Below, in pieces: positions 44,567 through 53,633 of a stretch of DNA of 64,000 nucleotides. The translations under genes and the position numbers were made by a program. Every line of letters begins with the position of its first letter. Within the stretch, counting starts at the first letter, position 1. The notes beneath the pieces were generated by a model. It was given only the letters and a program-made list of their open reading frames with translations, searched no databases and was not told the origin of the DNA. The stretch is from CAVSLM01 sp963728895. Lineage in GTDB: Bacteria > Pseudomonadota > Gammaproteobacteria > JBBQDK01. Location: contig CAVSLM010000002.1 in NCBI GenBank assembly GCA_963728895.1, forward strand, positions 186,001-250,000, given 5' to 3'.

Positions 44567-44606
44567 CTGTCAGCAAACGCTCACAAATACGTCATGTGGC
44601 GGTCAT
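44567..44606 (+). promoter_or_regulatory. Pho box upstream of olsB
   Basis: Four 7-bp units, CTGTCAG, CGCTCAC, ACGTCAT and CGGTCAT, spaced by 4 bp each (11-bp periodicity), fit two dimeric PhoB sites. A possible -10 (TTAGCAT) lies about 10 bp downstream, and the olsB ATG 46 bp downstream. Confidence 0.8.
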
Positions 44607-44652
44607 TCACGGGACTTAGCATCCGCGTGTCGAAACGTTGCCCGGAGCTTCC

Positions 44653-45414
44653 ATGCAGCCGCATCGTCAGCCGCTTTCGCCTGAGCAGGCGCTCTCCGAC
44701 ACGCGCCTTACGGTCGGGTTCGCCAACTCGGAAACAGAGATCACCGCCGCGCAGAGGCTGCGCTACGAGGTCTTTTCCGATGAGATGGGCGCCCGGCTGC
44801 ACGGCCATGCGCCGGGTCTGGACAGCGATCGGTTCGATGCCTATTGCCAGCATCTGCTGGTGCGCGACAACGCCACCGGCACCATTGCCGCCTACACCCG
44901 CATCCTTACCGATGTCGATGCCGCGCGCGCCGGCGGCTACTACTCCGAGACTGAATTCGACCTGACGCAGGTGCGGGCGCTGCCCGGCCGGTTCATGGAG
45001 GTGGGCCGCACCTGCGTGCATCGCGACTATCGCAGCGGTGCCGCCATCACCCTGCTGTGGTCGGGAATCGCGCGCTTCGTGCAGATCAACCGCATCGGTC
45101 ACCTGCTGGGCTGCGCCAGCATCCCGCTCGCCGACCCCGCCGCGGCCGCCGCCGTCCTCGCGCTGCTGCGCCGCGACCATCTGAGCGCCGACTACCTGCG
45201 CGTCCACCCGCTGGTTCCGTTGCCGCGGCACGATCACGTTGCGCGCGAGGACGTGGCGCCGCCCCCATTGCTCAAGGGCTACCTGCGGCTGGGTGCGAAA
45301 ATCTGCGGGGAGGCCTGCTGGGATCCCCAGTTCAACTGCGCGGACGTGCTGGTGCTGCTGGACGCCGATCGCATCAGCCGGCGTTACCGGCGCCACTTCC
45401 TGGTCCGCGACTGA
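44653..45414 (+). CDS. olsB: L-ornithine N-alpha-acyltransferase
   Basis: A 253-residue GNAT-fold acyltransferase that transfers a 3-hydroxyacyl chain from acyl-ACP to ornithine, the first step of ornithine-lipid synthesis. Typical sequence includes AAQRLRYEVFSDEMGARL, DRFDAYCQHLLVRD, GRFMEVGRTCVHRDYRSG and the C-terminal PPLLKGYLRLGAKICGE. The ATG at 44653 is preferred over an in-frame TTG 15 bp upstream. A Pho box precedes it and olsA follows after 8 bp. Ornithine lipids replace phospholipids when phosphate is short. Confidence 0.9.
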   Translation: MQPHRQPLSPEQALSDTRLTVGFANSETEITAAQRLRYEVFSDEMGARLHGHAPGLDSDRFDAYCQHLLVRDNATGTIAAYTRILTDVDAARAGGYYSETEFDLTQVRALPGRFMEVGRTCVHRDYRSGAAITLLWSGIARFVQINRIGHLLGCASIPLADPAAAAAVLALLRRDHLSADYLRVHPLVPLPRHDHVAREDVAPPPLLKGYLRLGAKICGEACWDPQFNCADVLVLLDADRISRRYRRHFLVRD

Positions 45415-45422
45415 TCCGAATC

Positions 45423-46220
45423 GTGAACGAGCGGGTTGCGAGCCCGGTCCGCGCCTGGCGCCTGTTCGCGGTGGTGGTACACCTGCTCGTTGCCGCCGTG
45501 CTCGCCCTCAGGCTTCCGAGCGTCGATCGCACCATGCGATCGACGGGCGGTCGCGCCCGCGATCGCGTCGGCTGGTGGCATCGACGTCTGTGCCGCATCC
45601 TCGGCGTATCGATCGTGGTACACGGCCGACCACATCCCGAGGCCGCCCTGCTGGTGGCCAATCACATCTCCTGGCTGGACATCGTCGGACTCAACGCGGT
45701 CTGCGACGCATTGTTTCTCGCCAAACGTGAGATACGCGACTGGCCGCTGCTCGGCTGGCTGAGCGCGCGTGCGGGCACGCTTTTCATCCGCCGCGGCGCG
45801 GAGGATGGCGCACGCCAGGCCGCCGATCAGATCACCTGGCATCTGCTGCGCGGCAACAGCGTGGTCCTCTTCCCGGAGGGTACTTCCACGGACGGCCGTT
45901 CGGTGCGGCGCTTCCATGCGCGGTTGTTCCAGTCGGCGGTGCGGGCCGGCTGCATGGTGCAGCCGGTCGCAGTGCGCTATCCGCATGTCGAAGGCTGCCA
46001 CCCGCTGGTACCGTTCGTGGGGGAGGATGCCTTCGCCGGTCATCTGTGGCGCCTGCTCTCACTGCGTGGAATCCGGCTGGAGCTCACCTTTCTGCCACCA
46101 CTCGAGCCGCGCGAGCATACACGCCAGGCCCTGGCCACACGAAGCCAGCAGGGCATACTGGCGGTCGTGAACACGGCAACGCCGGCAGATGCCACGACCG
46201 CCCGGCCCGCCTCCGGCTGA
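45423..46220 (+). CDS. olsA: Lyso-ornithine lipid O-acyltransferase
   Basis: A 265-residue PlsC-type acyltransferase, the second enzyme of ornithine-lipid synthesis. One N-terminal hydrophobic segment (AVVVHLLVAAVLALRL) is followed by the acyltransferase motif NHISWLDIVGL (NHx4D), RREIRDW-like FLAKREIRDWPLLGWL, and the glycerolipid motif VVLFPEGTSTDG. A GTG start follows 8 bp after olsB; the frame is open upstream but overlaps olsB. The position behind olsB supports this role over a general lysophosphatidate acyltransferase. Confidence 0.88.
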   Translation: MNERVASPVRAWRLFAVVVHLLVAAVLALRLPSVDRTMRSTGGRARDRVGWWHRRLCRILGVSIVVHGRPHPEAALLVANHISWLDIVGLNAVCDALFLAKREIRDWPLLGWLSARAGTLFIRRGAEDGARQAADQITWHLLRGNSVVLFPEGTSTDGRSVRRFHARLFQSAVRAGCMVQPVAVRYPHVEGCHPLVPFVGEDAFAGHLWRLLSLRGIRLELTFLPPLEPREHTRQALATRSQQGILAVVNTATPADATTARPASG

Positions 46221-46254
46221 GCGATCCTTCGCGCGACCGACTCGGAAGGTGCTC

Positions 46255-46410
46255 TCGTCGCGAGCGACGCGATACCCAAGGCGCGGCCCTGCGGGCCGCC
46301 ATCGCGCCGCCCGGAACGGCGCTCCCACAGGGGCTTGCTCCATCCTTCGATGTGAATGTTCCAATGGCGCCGCCGGGAGTGGCACTCCCACAAGGGGGGT
46401 TCTTCCACCC
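46255..46410 (+). repeat. Pair of REP-like repeats
   Basis: Two related units occur in the gap between convergent olsA and egtD: CGCGCCGCCCGGAACGGCGC with CTCCCACAGG, and GCGCCGCCGGGAGTGGCAC with TCCCACAAGG. They are about 70 bp apart. An imperfect palindrome (GGCGCGGCCCTGCGGGCCGCC-like) lies just before. The shape (TGTGGGAGCGCC on the other strand) is that of REP elements of gammaproteobacteria. Confidence 0.55.
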
Positions 46411-46474
46411 CCGGCAGGACCTCCTCTGCGGGTGCAGGCAAGACGGCTGCGGTCGCCGGCCCGCGGCGGTTGCT

Positions 46475-47476
46475 TCAGTCGCGTCGCGCCAGCACCAGCG
46501 AGTAGTAGCCGTTCTCGGGCTGCAGGTGACGCGCGACGCGCACCCCGGCCGCGGCCATCAGCTCGCCCAGCGCCTCCGGCGTGAACTTGCGGCTGATCTC
46601 CGTGAGGATGGTCTCGCCGTCGGTGAAGTCGATGTCGCGCGCCAGTGCACCGAGATGCACATGCTGGCGACGGCGCGCGACCAGATGCATTTCGATCTGC
46701 GAGCGCGCGGCGGCAAAGTACGCACGATGCGCGAAACCGTCCAGATCGAAGTCGGCGTCGAGCTCGCGGTTCAGCACGCGCAGCAGGTTGAGATTGAACT
46801 CGGCGGTGATGCCGGCCGCATCGTTGTAGGCGGCATGCAGTACCGCAGGATCCTTCACCCGGTCGGCGCCGAGCAGCAGCCAGTCGCCGGCGTTCATGCA
46901 GGCACCGAGCTCTTGGAGAAAACTGCGCGCCTGGCGCGGGCTGAAGTTGCCGATGGTGCCACCCAGGAACAGATAGAGACACCGGCCTTCCAGGCGCGGC
47001 AGGCCTTCCAGGCCGCCCAGCCAATCGCCCACCAGCGCGTTGACGCTGAGCCAGGGATAGTCTTCGGTCAGCTCGCGACCGCTGTCGAGGAGCATGGGCG
47101 CGCAGACGTCGAAGGGCCAGTACCGGCAATCGCAGGACTGCACCTGGCAGGCGTCGAACAGGTGCCGGGTCTTGCGCGCCGCACCGCTGCCGAGCTCGAG
47201 GATGTGATCGGGACGGGCCAGCGCCACGATCTCCGCGGCATGACGCCGCAACAGCGCCTCTTCCGTGCGTGTCGGATAGTACTCCGGCGTGTCGCAGATG
47301 GCATCGAACAACACCGAGCCGCGGCGATCGTAGAAGTATTTTGGTGGCATGCTGCGCGGGCGTTCCAGCAGGCCCGCGCGCGCGTCGTCGACGAGACCGG
47401 GAAGACTGCGGGTTGCCGGCACCTGTGCACAGCTGAGCCTTGGCGACGCCAGCGCGCAATGCGACGGGGCTTTCAT
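46475..47476 (-). CDS. egtD: L-histidine N-alpha-methyltransferase
   Basis: A 333-residue SAM-dependent methyltransferase making hercynine from histidine for ergothioneine. Signatures are PPKYFYDRRGSVLFDAIC, PEYYPTRTEEALL, ILELGSGAARKTRHLFDA, YLFLGGTIGNFSPRQARSFL and the substrate end RKFTPEALGELMAAAG. AAGGAGAACCC lies just before the ATG at 47476. It diverges from egtC-egtB, with 85 bp between. No egtA or egtE lies in the window, which is usual outside actinobacteria. Confidence 0.93.
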   Translation of the reverse strand: MKAPSHCALASPRLSCAQVPATRSLPGLVDDARAGLLERPRSMPPKYFYDRRGSVLFDAICDTPEYYPTRTEEALLRRHAAEIVALARPDHILELGSGAARKTRHLFDACQVQSCDCRYWPFDVCAPMLLDSGRELTEDYPWLSVNALVGDWLGGLEGLPRLEGRCLYLFLGGTIGNFSPRQARSFLQELGACMNAGDWLLLGADRVKDPAVLHAAYNDAAGITAEFNLNLLRVLNRELDADFDLDGFAHRAYFAAARSQIEMHLVARRRQHVHLGALARDIDFTDGETILTEISRKFTPEALGELMAAAGVRVARHLQPENGYYSLVLARRD

Positions 47477-47561
47477 GGGTTCTCCTTGGTTCGTGCCATC
47501 CCGCCGCGGTTGGACTACCATTTGCAGCGATGCCTGAAAACATAGCAGCTGTGAGGAGAGC

Positions 47562-48341
47562 ATGTGCCGGATGGCGGCCTATCTGGGTCCCGAGATCACC
47601 CTCAGGCAGTTTCTGCTTGAGCCCGGGCACAGCCTCATGGAGCAGGCCTGGCGGCCTCAGGAGCTGCTCTACGGCGCGTTGAACGCCGACGGTTTCGGGT
47701 TCGGCTGGTACGTAGAGGACGGCACACCGGCCGTCTATACCAGCCCCATGCCGATCTGGTCGGACGTCAATCTGCAACACCTGGGGCGCGCACTGGCAAG
47801 CGATCTGTGGCTCGCCGCGGTGCGCAGCGCCACGCCCGGCCTGCCGGTGAATCAGGCGAACACCCAGCCATTTTGCGACACCGAGCTGGTGTTCATGCAC
47901 AACGGCCTGATCGAGAACTTTGCCCTCACCGTGCGCCCACAGGTGCGCCAGTTCATCGACCCCGGCATCGAAGCCGAGGTCCAGGGCAACACCGATTCCG
48001 AATACCTGTTCGCGCTGCTGCGCCACCTGCTCGCCGGCGATCGCGAGCTTTCGGTCGAGGACGGGCTGATTTCGCTGTACGAGGTGTTGCAGGAATGGCT
48101 GGGACCGCGTCCGGCGCTGGTGAATCTGGTCGTCACCGAAGGCGAGCGACTCTACGCCGCACGCCACGCCTTCAACCATGTCTGTCCTTCGCTTTACTAC
48201 ACCACCGACGACGAGAACTTCCCGGGCGGGCAGTTGGTCGCCTCCGAACGCCTTACCGATGCCGAGTTCTGGCAACCGGTCCCCGAGCACCATCTGCTGA
48301 TCCTGGACCCCGAGGAGCCACCGGAGCTGATTGCGCTGTGA
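47562..48341 (+). CDS. egtC: Ergothioneine biosynthesis amidohydrolase
   Basis: A 259-residue class II glutamine-amidotransferase-fold hydrolase with the nucleophile at Cys2 (MCRMAAYLGPEI), ALNADGFGFGWYVEDG, VNQANTQPFCDTELVFMHNG and GNTDSEYLFALLRHLL. EgtC removes glutamate from gamma-glutamyl-hercynyl-cysteine sulfoxide. The stop overlaps the GTG start of egtB in GTGA, so the two are coupled. Confidence 0.92.
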   Translation: MCRMAAYLGPEITLRQFLLEPGHSLMEQAWRPQELLYGALNADGFGFGWYVEDGTPAVYTSPMPIWSDVNLQHLGRALASDLWLAAVRSATPGLPVNQANTQPFCDTELVFMHNGLIENFALTVRPQVRQFIDPGIEAEVQGNTDSEYLFALLRHLLAGDRELSVEDGLISLYEVLQEWLGPRPALVNLVVTEGERLYAARHAFNHVCPSLYYTTDDENFPGGQLVASERLTDAEFWQPVPEHHLLILDPEEPPELIAL

Positions 48342-49498
48342 CTGCGCCCGCCATCCTGCGCGAGCTCGGGAACATTCACACGCTGTTGCTCGCGCTGGTG
48401 GAAGGCGAGTCCGACGCCACCTGCCGCATGCAGTATCATCCCGAGCTGAGCGCGCTTGGCTGGCATCTCGGGCACGCGGCGTTCGTCGAGATCTATTGGC
48501 TGCAGGAGGTGGTGCAAGGCGACGACCGCGCCAGCTCCACCCTCGCCCCGCTCTACGTGGCAGGCCGCACGCCCAAGCCCCAACGCGGTGCCGCGCTGCC
48601 GCCGCGCAATCGGCTGCTGGCCTGGGCCGCCGCGACCTTCGACGATCACCTTGCGCTGCTCACCCGTCCGCGCCCGCCGCTTTCCGACCATCCGCTGCTG
48701 CGCGACGACTATCTGCAGCGCTTTCTGCTGCAGCACCACAGCCAGCATTACGAGACCATGCTCATGGTGCTGACCCAGCGCGCGCTCGCGCAGCCCTGGC
48801 CGGAGTTCCGGGTGAGCCGCTCGCTGCAGCTGCAGCCGGAGCCGTTGCGGGTGGAGCGGCGCGAGATCCCTGCCGGGCATTTCCGCATCGGCGGCGAGCC
48901 GCCCGATGCCTATGACAACGAGCTGCCGGTGCAGGTGGCCGATCTCGGCGCCTATGCCATCGCGGCCACACCGGTGAGCAACGCCGCCTGGCTGGGTTTC
49001 ATGGAAGCGGGCGGCTACGAGGATGCGCGCTACTGGAGTGAAGAGGGCGAGCGCTGGCGCGGCGCAGCGCAGACCGCACACCCGGACCACTGGCGCCGCG
49101 ATGGCCGGGGACTGTGGTATGGTATCGCGGTAAGGGGTCCGTACGCGCTCGCACCCGAAGCCCCGGTCCAGGGCATCAACCATCATGAAGCGAGCGCCTT
49201 CGCCGCCTGGGCAGGCGCCAGGCTGCCACACGAATACCAATGGGAAGCGGCACAGCGTCTGGGACTGCTCGAGCACACCGGACAGGCGTGGGAGTGGTGC
49301 GCCAACCCCTTTCATCCGTACCACGGGTTCCGGGCATTTCCCTATGCGGAATATTCGACGCCGTGGTTCGACGGCCGTCACTACACCTTGCGCGGCGGCA
49401 GCATCTACACGCGCCCGTCGGTGCGGCGCGCGAGCTTCCGTAACTTCTATACGGCGGAGCTGCGGCACATGTTCCCGGGGGTGCGCCTCGCCTTCTGA
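48338..49498 (+). CDS. egtB: Ergothioneine sulfoxide synthase
   Basis: A 386-residue non-haem iron enzyme joining hercynine to a cysteine-derived thiol. The N-terminal DinB-like part has LGWHLGHAAFVEIYWLQE and the metal motif HHSQHYE (Hx3HxE). The C-terminal FGE-sulfatase part has IAATPVSNAAWLGFMEAGGY, INHHEASAFAAWAGARLPHE, WEWCANPF and YTLRGGSIYTRPSVRRASFR. It begins at a GTG overlapping the egtC stop. Presence of egtC suggests gamma-glutamylcysteine as sulfur donor. Confidence 0.92.
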   Translation: MTAPAILRELGNIHTLLLALVEGESDATCRMQYHPELSALGWHLGHAAFVEIYWLQEVVQGDDRASSTLAPLYVAGRTPKPQRGAALPPRNRLLAWAAATFDDHLALLTRPRPPLSDHPLLRDDYLQRFLLQHHSQHYETMLMVLTQRALAQPWPEFRVSRSLQLQPEPLRVERREIPAGHFRIGGEPPDAYDNELPVQVADLGAYAIAATPVSNAAWLGFMEAGGYEDARYWSEEGERWRGAAQTAHPDHWRRDGRGLWYGIAVRGPYALAPEAPVQGINHHEASAFAAWAGARLPHEYQWEAAQRLGLLEHTGQAWEWCANPFHPYHGFRAFPYAEYSTPWFDGRHYTLRGGSIYTRPSVRRASFRNFYTAELRHMFPGVRLAF

Positions 49499-49576
49499 AC
49501 AGCATGCCGCCTGCGGCCGGATCCATCCTTCCCTGCCTCGCCCGTGCCTGCGTGGCCGCGTGTCGTTGGCCGCGCC

Positions 49577-51553
49577 ATGACCCACTCCTTCGCCGAGTTG
49601 CTGATCCTGCTGGCGGCCGCCGTGATCGTGGTGGGCCTGTTCCGGCGCGTGAACCTTCCACCCATCCTCGGCTATCTGTTTGCCGGCGTGCTGGTCGGTC
49701 CGCACGGCGCAGGGGTGATCGAGGACACCGAGGATACGCGCTTTCTCGCCGAGTTCGGCGTGGTGTTCCTGATGTTCACCATCGGTCTGGAGTTCTCACT
49801 GCGCCAGCTGGTAGCCATGAGGCGCGAAGTGCTGGGCGTCGGCGGTGCACAGGTCGCGCTCACGGCGCTGATCGCGGCCGTGGGGGCCGCGGCGTGGGGC
49901 GTGCGGCCGGCGGCGGCGCTGGTGATCGGCGGCGCGCTCGCCATGTCCTCCACCGCGATCGTCATGAAGCAGCTCACCGAGCAGCTCGAGCTGAACACCC
50001 GCCACGGACGGCTCGCCCTCGGCATACTGCTGTTTCAAGACCTGGCGGTGATCCCGTTCCTCATCGTCATCCCCACACTGGCCGGCGGCGGCGGGCACAT
50101 GGTGGCGCTGCCGCTGGTGTGGGCGCTGGTCAAGGGGGCGGGGGCGTTCCTGCTGATCGTTGTGATCTCGCGCCGGCTGCTGCGCCCGGTGTTCCGTGCG
50201 GTGGCGGCGGCTCGCTCCACGGAGCTGTTCATGCTCACGGTGCTGCTGTTCACGCTCTCGGCCGCGGGTTTCACCTACTGGAGCGGATTGTCGCTCGCCC
50301 TGGGTGCCTTCCTCGGCGGCATGATGATGGGCGAAACCGAGTTCCGCCATCAGGTGGAGGCCGACATCCGGCCGTTCCGCGACGTGCTGCTGGGACTGTT
50401 CTTCATCACCGTCGGGATGCAGCTCGATGTGCGTGGCCTGCCGGGCATACTGCACTGGGTACTGCTGCTGGCGCTGGCCCTGGTCGGCGTCAAGACCCTG
50501 CTGATACTCGTACTGGGCCGGCTGTTCGGCGCCGAGGCCGGTGTCGCGCTGCGTACCGGCATGGTGCTGGCCCAGGGCGGTGAGTTCGGCTTCGCCCTGC
50601 TGTCGCTCGCCATGGGCATGGGGCTGTTGCAGAACCAGGCGGGCCAACTGGTGCTGGCAGCCATGCTGTTCAGCATGGCCGCCTCGCCGCTGATCATCCG
50701 CTACAACGGTGACTTCGCCAAGCGGGTGTTTTCCAGAAGTTACGTGGCGAGCCTGGCGCAGCTGCAGAACCAGGTGGCGGTCGGCGCCCACACGCTGGAC
50801 CAGCACGTGATCATCTGCGGCTACGGACGCATCGGACAGAACATTGCGCACTTTCTCGACGAGGAGGGCTTCGACTACATCGCCCTCGATCTCGATCCGG
50901 CCGTGGTGCGCGAGGCTCTGCAGGCCGGGGAGCGGGTGACCTACGGCGATTCGACGCGGCGCTCCAACCTGCGCGCGGCAGGCCTCGAACGCGCGCGGGC
51001 GCTGGTGGTGAGCTACGACGATCCCGCGGCGACATTGAAGATTCTGATGCATACGCGTGAGATACGCCCCGACATGCCGGTGCTGGTACGCACCCGCGAC
51101 GATGCCAACCTGGAGCGCTTCCAGGACGCCGGCGCCACGGAGGTGGTTCCGGAAACGCTGGAGGCGAGTCTCATGCTCGTCTCCCATCTCCTGCTGCTGC
51201 TGAACGTGCCGGTGTCGCGGGTGGTGCGCCACGTGCGCGAGGTGCGCAGCGACCGTTACCGCATGCTGCGCGGATTCTTCCACGGCACCGAACCCCTTCC
51301 CACCGAAGAAGCGGACGGTTTTCGCGAGCGCCTGCACGCCGTCACGCTGCCACACAACGCCTATGCCGTGAACCGGACCCTCGCCGACCTCGGTCTCGAC
51401 CAGGCGGGGGTGATGGTGACGGCGGTGCGCCGCGGCGGCATCCGCGGTCCGCAGCCGCAGGCCGAGACCCAGCTGCGCAGCGGCGATGTGCTGGTCCTGT
51501 ACGGCACACCCGACAAGCTCGAGCACGCCGAAGCCATGCTGCTGGAGGGCTGA
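49577..51553 (+). CDS. CPA2-family monovalent cation:proton antiporter with TrkA domains
   Basis: A 658-residue KefB/C-like transporter. About 12 transmembrane helices (residues 5-390) include GVVFLMFTIGLEFSLRQL and FFITVGMQLDVRG. An RCK-N domain follows (HVIICGYGRIGQNIAHFL, YGDSTRRSNLRAAGLERARA) and an RCK-C domain (LADLGLDQAGVMVTAVRRG, GDVLVLYGTPDKLE). It probably moves K+ or Na+ against protons under NAD(H) or nucleotide control. Start at MTHSFAELL; the frame is open 33 bp further up. About 300 bp follow to the next gene, with only REP-like GC-rich inverted sequence (around 51675-51740). Confidence 0.92.
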   Translation: MTHSFAELLILLAAAVIVVGLFRRVNLPPILGYLFAGVLVGPHGAGVIEDTEDTRFLAEFGVVFLMFTIGLEFSLRQLVAMRREVLGVGGAQVALTALIAAVGAAAWGVRPAAALVIGGALAMSSTAIVMKQLTEQLELNTRHGRLALGILLFQDLAVIPFLIVIPTLAGGGGHMVALPLVWALVKGAGAFLLIVVISRRLLRPVFRAVAAARSTELFMLTVLLFTLSAAGFTYWSGLSLALGAFLGGMMMGETEFRHQVEADIRPFRDVLLGLFFITVGMQLDVRGLPGILHWVLLLALALVGVKTLLILVLGRLFGAEAGVALRTGMVLAQGGEFGFALLSLAMGMGLLQNQAGQLVLAAMLFSMAASPLIIRYNGDFAKRVFSRSYVASLAQLQNQVAVGAHTLDQHVIICGYGRIGQNIAHFLDEEGFDYIALDLDPAVVREALQAGERVTYGDSTRRSNLRAAGLERARALVVSYDDPAATLKILMHTREIRPDMPVLVRTRDDANLERFQDAGATEVVPETLEASLMLVSHLLLLLNVPVSRVVRHVREVRSDRYRMLRGFFHGTEPLPTEEADGFRERLHAVTLPHNAYAVNRTLADLGLDQAGVMVTAVRRGGIRGPQPQAETQLRSGDVLVLYGTPDKLEHAEAMLLEG

Positions 51554-51850
51554 CCTGCATATCTTATCGGGCGGCGGCAAAGCCGTGTACGGTGGTGTCG
51601 GTCGTGGAGTTGCTGTCGGCCCGGAAAAAAGCGTGTCGTGGTGATGTCCCCATCCCGGTGGGAAGTGCGGATGACCCGCAAGCCTTGCGGGCGGCGATCA
51701 GCGTCCGCGTTTGGGGGCCATCACCCTGCGGGCGCGATCGCGGCCGGCAGCGTTGCCGCCCATCGCCAGCGACGTGCCTTTGGGGCATGATGGGCCGCTG
51801 CGCGCGCCGGCTCGGGCGTCGCCCCGATCCCATCACCTGCGAGGCCAGCC

Positions 51851-53620
51851 ATGCCCGACTGGATAGCCCGCCTGACGGCGCTCACCGGCGATCTTTCCGA
51901 TTACCTGTGGGGCAACCCCGTAACGCTCGGCATATTGCTCGGCGTCGGCGTGTACCTGACGCTGCGCATGCGCTTCATCCAGATCCGCGGCTTTCGCCAT
52001 TCCCTGCAGCTGATCTCGGGTCGCTACAGCCACCCCGAGGACGTCGGCGAGGTCTCGCATTTCCAGGCGCTGTCGACGGCACTGTCGGCGACAGTCGGCA
52101 CGGGCAACATTGCAGGTGTGGCCACTGCCATCGCCCTGGGCGGCCCCGGCGCGCTGTTCTGGATGTGGATGACCGCCGCGCTCGGCATGGCCACCAAGTT
52201 CACCGAGTGCACCCTGTCACTGCGCTTTCGCGAAGTCGATGCCAATGGCCAGGTCGCCGGTGGTCCGATGTACACCCTGCTCCACGGTCTGCGCATGCCG
52301 GGGCTGGCGGCGGCGTTCGCGAGCTTCGCCCTCATCGCCTCGTTCGGCATCGGCAACATGGTGCAGGCCAATTCGGTCGTCGACGGCCTTGCCTACGTGG
52401 TACCGGGGCTGCGCGCCCATGGCTGGCTGATCGGCATCGTCATGGCGCTGCTGGTCGGCACCGTCATCGTTGGCGGCGTGAAGCGCATCGCCCACGTGGC
52501 GAGCACGCTGGTGCCGTTCATGGCCGTGTTCTACATCAGCGCCTCGCTGCTGGTGCTCATCGCCCACTTCCGGGACATCCCCGCCGCCTTCGCCACCATT
52601 TTCAACCTGGCGCTCAATCCCGAGGCGGCGGGCGCCGGGGCGGTCGGTGAGGCCATCCGCTGGGGTGTGGCGCGCGGGCTGTTCTCGAATGAAGCCGGGC
52701 TCGGCTCCTCGCCCATGGCGCATGCGGCTGCACGCACCAACGAACCGGTGCGCGAAGGACTGGTGGCCATGATGGAGCCGTTCACCGACACCCTGGTGAT
52801 CTGCACCATGACAGGACTGGTGATCGTGCTTTCCGGCGCCTACGCCCACCACGGCGGTGGCACCGTGGGCGCAGCGTTGACCGCCCAGGCATTCAGCCAG
52901 ACCCTCGGCAACGCAGGCGCCTGGGTGGTGGGCGTGGGCCTGATGCTGTTCGCTTTCTCCACCATCATCGCCTGGTCGTACTACGGTGACCGCGCCGCGC
53001 GCTTTCTGTTCGGTTCTCGCGCCGTGCTGCCCTATCGCCTGGTATACACGATGCTGGTCGCCGTCGGCGCCGCGGTCCCGCTGCGCCTGGTGTGGAATGT
53101 CGCCGACGTCATGAACCTGATGATGGCGCTGCCCAATCTGCTCAGCCTGCTGCTGCTCTCCGGCCTGGTAAAGCGCATGCGCGACGACTACCTGTCGCGC
53201 CCGCAACAGCCCACCCGCGGTTCTGGCATAATTTCCGCCGTCACTGCCCGTCCGCAACCCCAGGAGGTTTCAACGATGTCCGAACGGATCACCGATTCCG
53301 GCCTGAAGTACGAGGACGTGGTCGAAGGCGAAGGCACGGTCGCCACCAAGGGCGCGACCGTGGCCGTGCACTACACCGGCTGGCTCACCAGCGGGAGCAA
53401 GTTCGATTCCAGCCGTGACCGGGGCGAGCCCTTCAGCTTTCCGCTCGGCGCCGGTCAGGTGATCCGCGGCTGGGACGAGGGCGTGCAGGGCATGAAGGTT
53501 GGCGGCATGCGCCGGCTCACCATTCCTCCCCAGCTCGGCTACGGCGGCCGCGGCGCGGGCGGCGTGATACCGCCAAACGCCACGCTGGTGTTCGAGGTCG
53601 AGCTGCTCGAAATCCGCTAG
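51851..53620 (+). CDS. AGCS-family sodium:amino-acid symporter, frame runs on into FKBP
   Basis: The first 450 or so residues form an alanine/glycine:cation symporter with about 10-11 helices. It shows GNPVTLGILLGVGVYLTLRM, STALSATVGTGNIAGVATAI, ALGMATKFTECTLSLRFR, GGPMYTLLHGL, GVARGLFSNEAGLGSSPMAH and ERAMN-like WNVADVMNLMMALPN. No stop codon separates it from the FKBP gene: a spacer of about 30 residues (QPTRGSGIISAVTARPQPQE) joins them in frame to position 53620. A TAA lies out of frame at 53230, so a 1-base indel could have removed the original stop. The symporter proper probably ends near 53230. Confidence 0.85.
   Translation: MPDWIARLTALTGDLSDYLWGNPVTLGILLGVGVYLTLRMRFIQIRGFRHSLQLISGRYSHPEDVGEVSHFQALSTALSATVGTGNIAGVATAIALGGPGALFWMWMTAALGMATKFTECTLSLRFREVDANGQVAGGPMYTLLHGLRMPGLAAAFASFALIASFGIGNMVQANSVVDGLAYVVPGLRAHGWLIGIVMALLVGTVIVGGVKRIAHVASTLVPFMAVFYISASLLVLIAHFRDIPAAFATIFNLALNPEAAGAGAVGEAIRWGVARGLFSNEAGLGSSPMAHAAARTNEPVREGLVAMMEPFTDTLVICTMTGLVIVLSGAYAHHGGGTVGAALTAQAFSQTLGNAGAWVVGVGLMLFAFSTIIAWSYYGDRAARFLFGSRAVLPYRLVYTMLVAVGAAVPLRLVWNVADVMNLMMALPNLLSLLLLSGLVKRMRDDYLSRPQQPTRGSGIISAVTARPQPQEVSTMSERITDSGLKYEDVVEGEGTVATKGATVAVHYTGWLTSGSKFDSSRDRGEPFSFPLGAGQVIRGWDEGVQGMKVGGMRRLTIPPQLGYGGRGAGGVIPPNATLVFEVELLEIR
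53276..53620 (+). CDS. FKBP-type peptidyl-prolyl cis-trans isomerase
   Basis: A 114-residue single FKBP domain: TKGATVAVHYTGWLTSGSKF, FPLGAGQVIRGWDEGVQGMK, GGMRRLTIPPQLGYGGRGAG and IPPNATLVFEVELLEI, with the usual aromatic pocket residues. It has its own strong ribosome-binding site (AGGAGG, 8 bases before the ATG) and a CATAAT -10-like box about 50 bp upstream, so it is likely expressed on its own despite the open frame from the symporter gene. There is no signal peptide in this form. Confidence 0.88.
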   Translation: MSERITDSGLKYEDVVEGEGTVATKGATVAVHYTGWLTSGSKFDSSRDRGEPFSFPLGAGQVIRGWDEGVQGMKVGGMRRLTIPPQLGYGGRGAGGVIPPNATLVFEVELLEIR

Positions 53621-53633
53621 CCCGGGCTGGTCG

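Noticed and set aside
46255..46410. CRISPR-like repeat pair
   Set aside because: Only two degenerate units with palindromes and no regular spacers; they fit REP elements.
46059..48293. Minus-strand open frame of 744 codons across olsA, egtD and egtC
   Set aside because: It crosses three well-supported genes in the wrong frame and has no start signal or motif.
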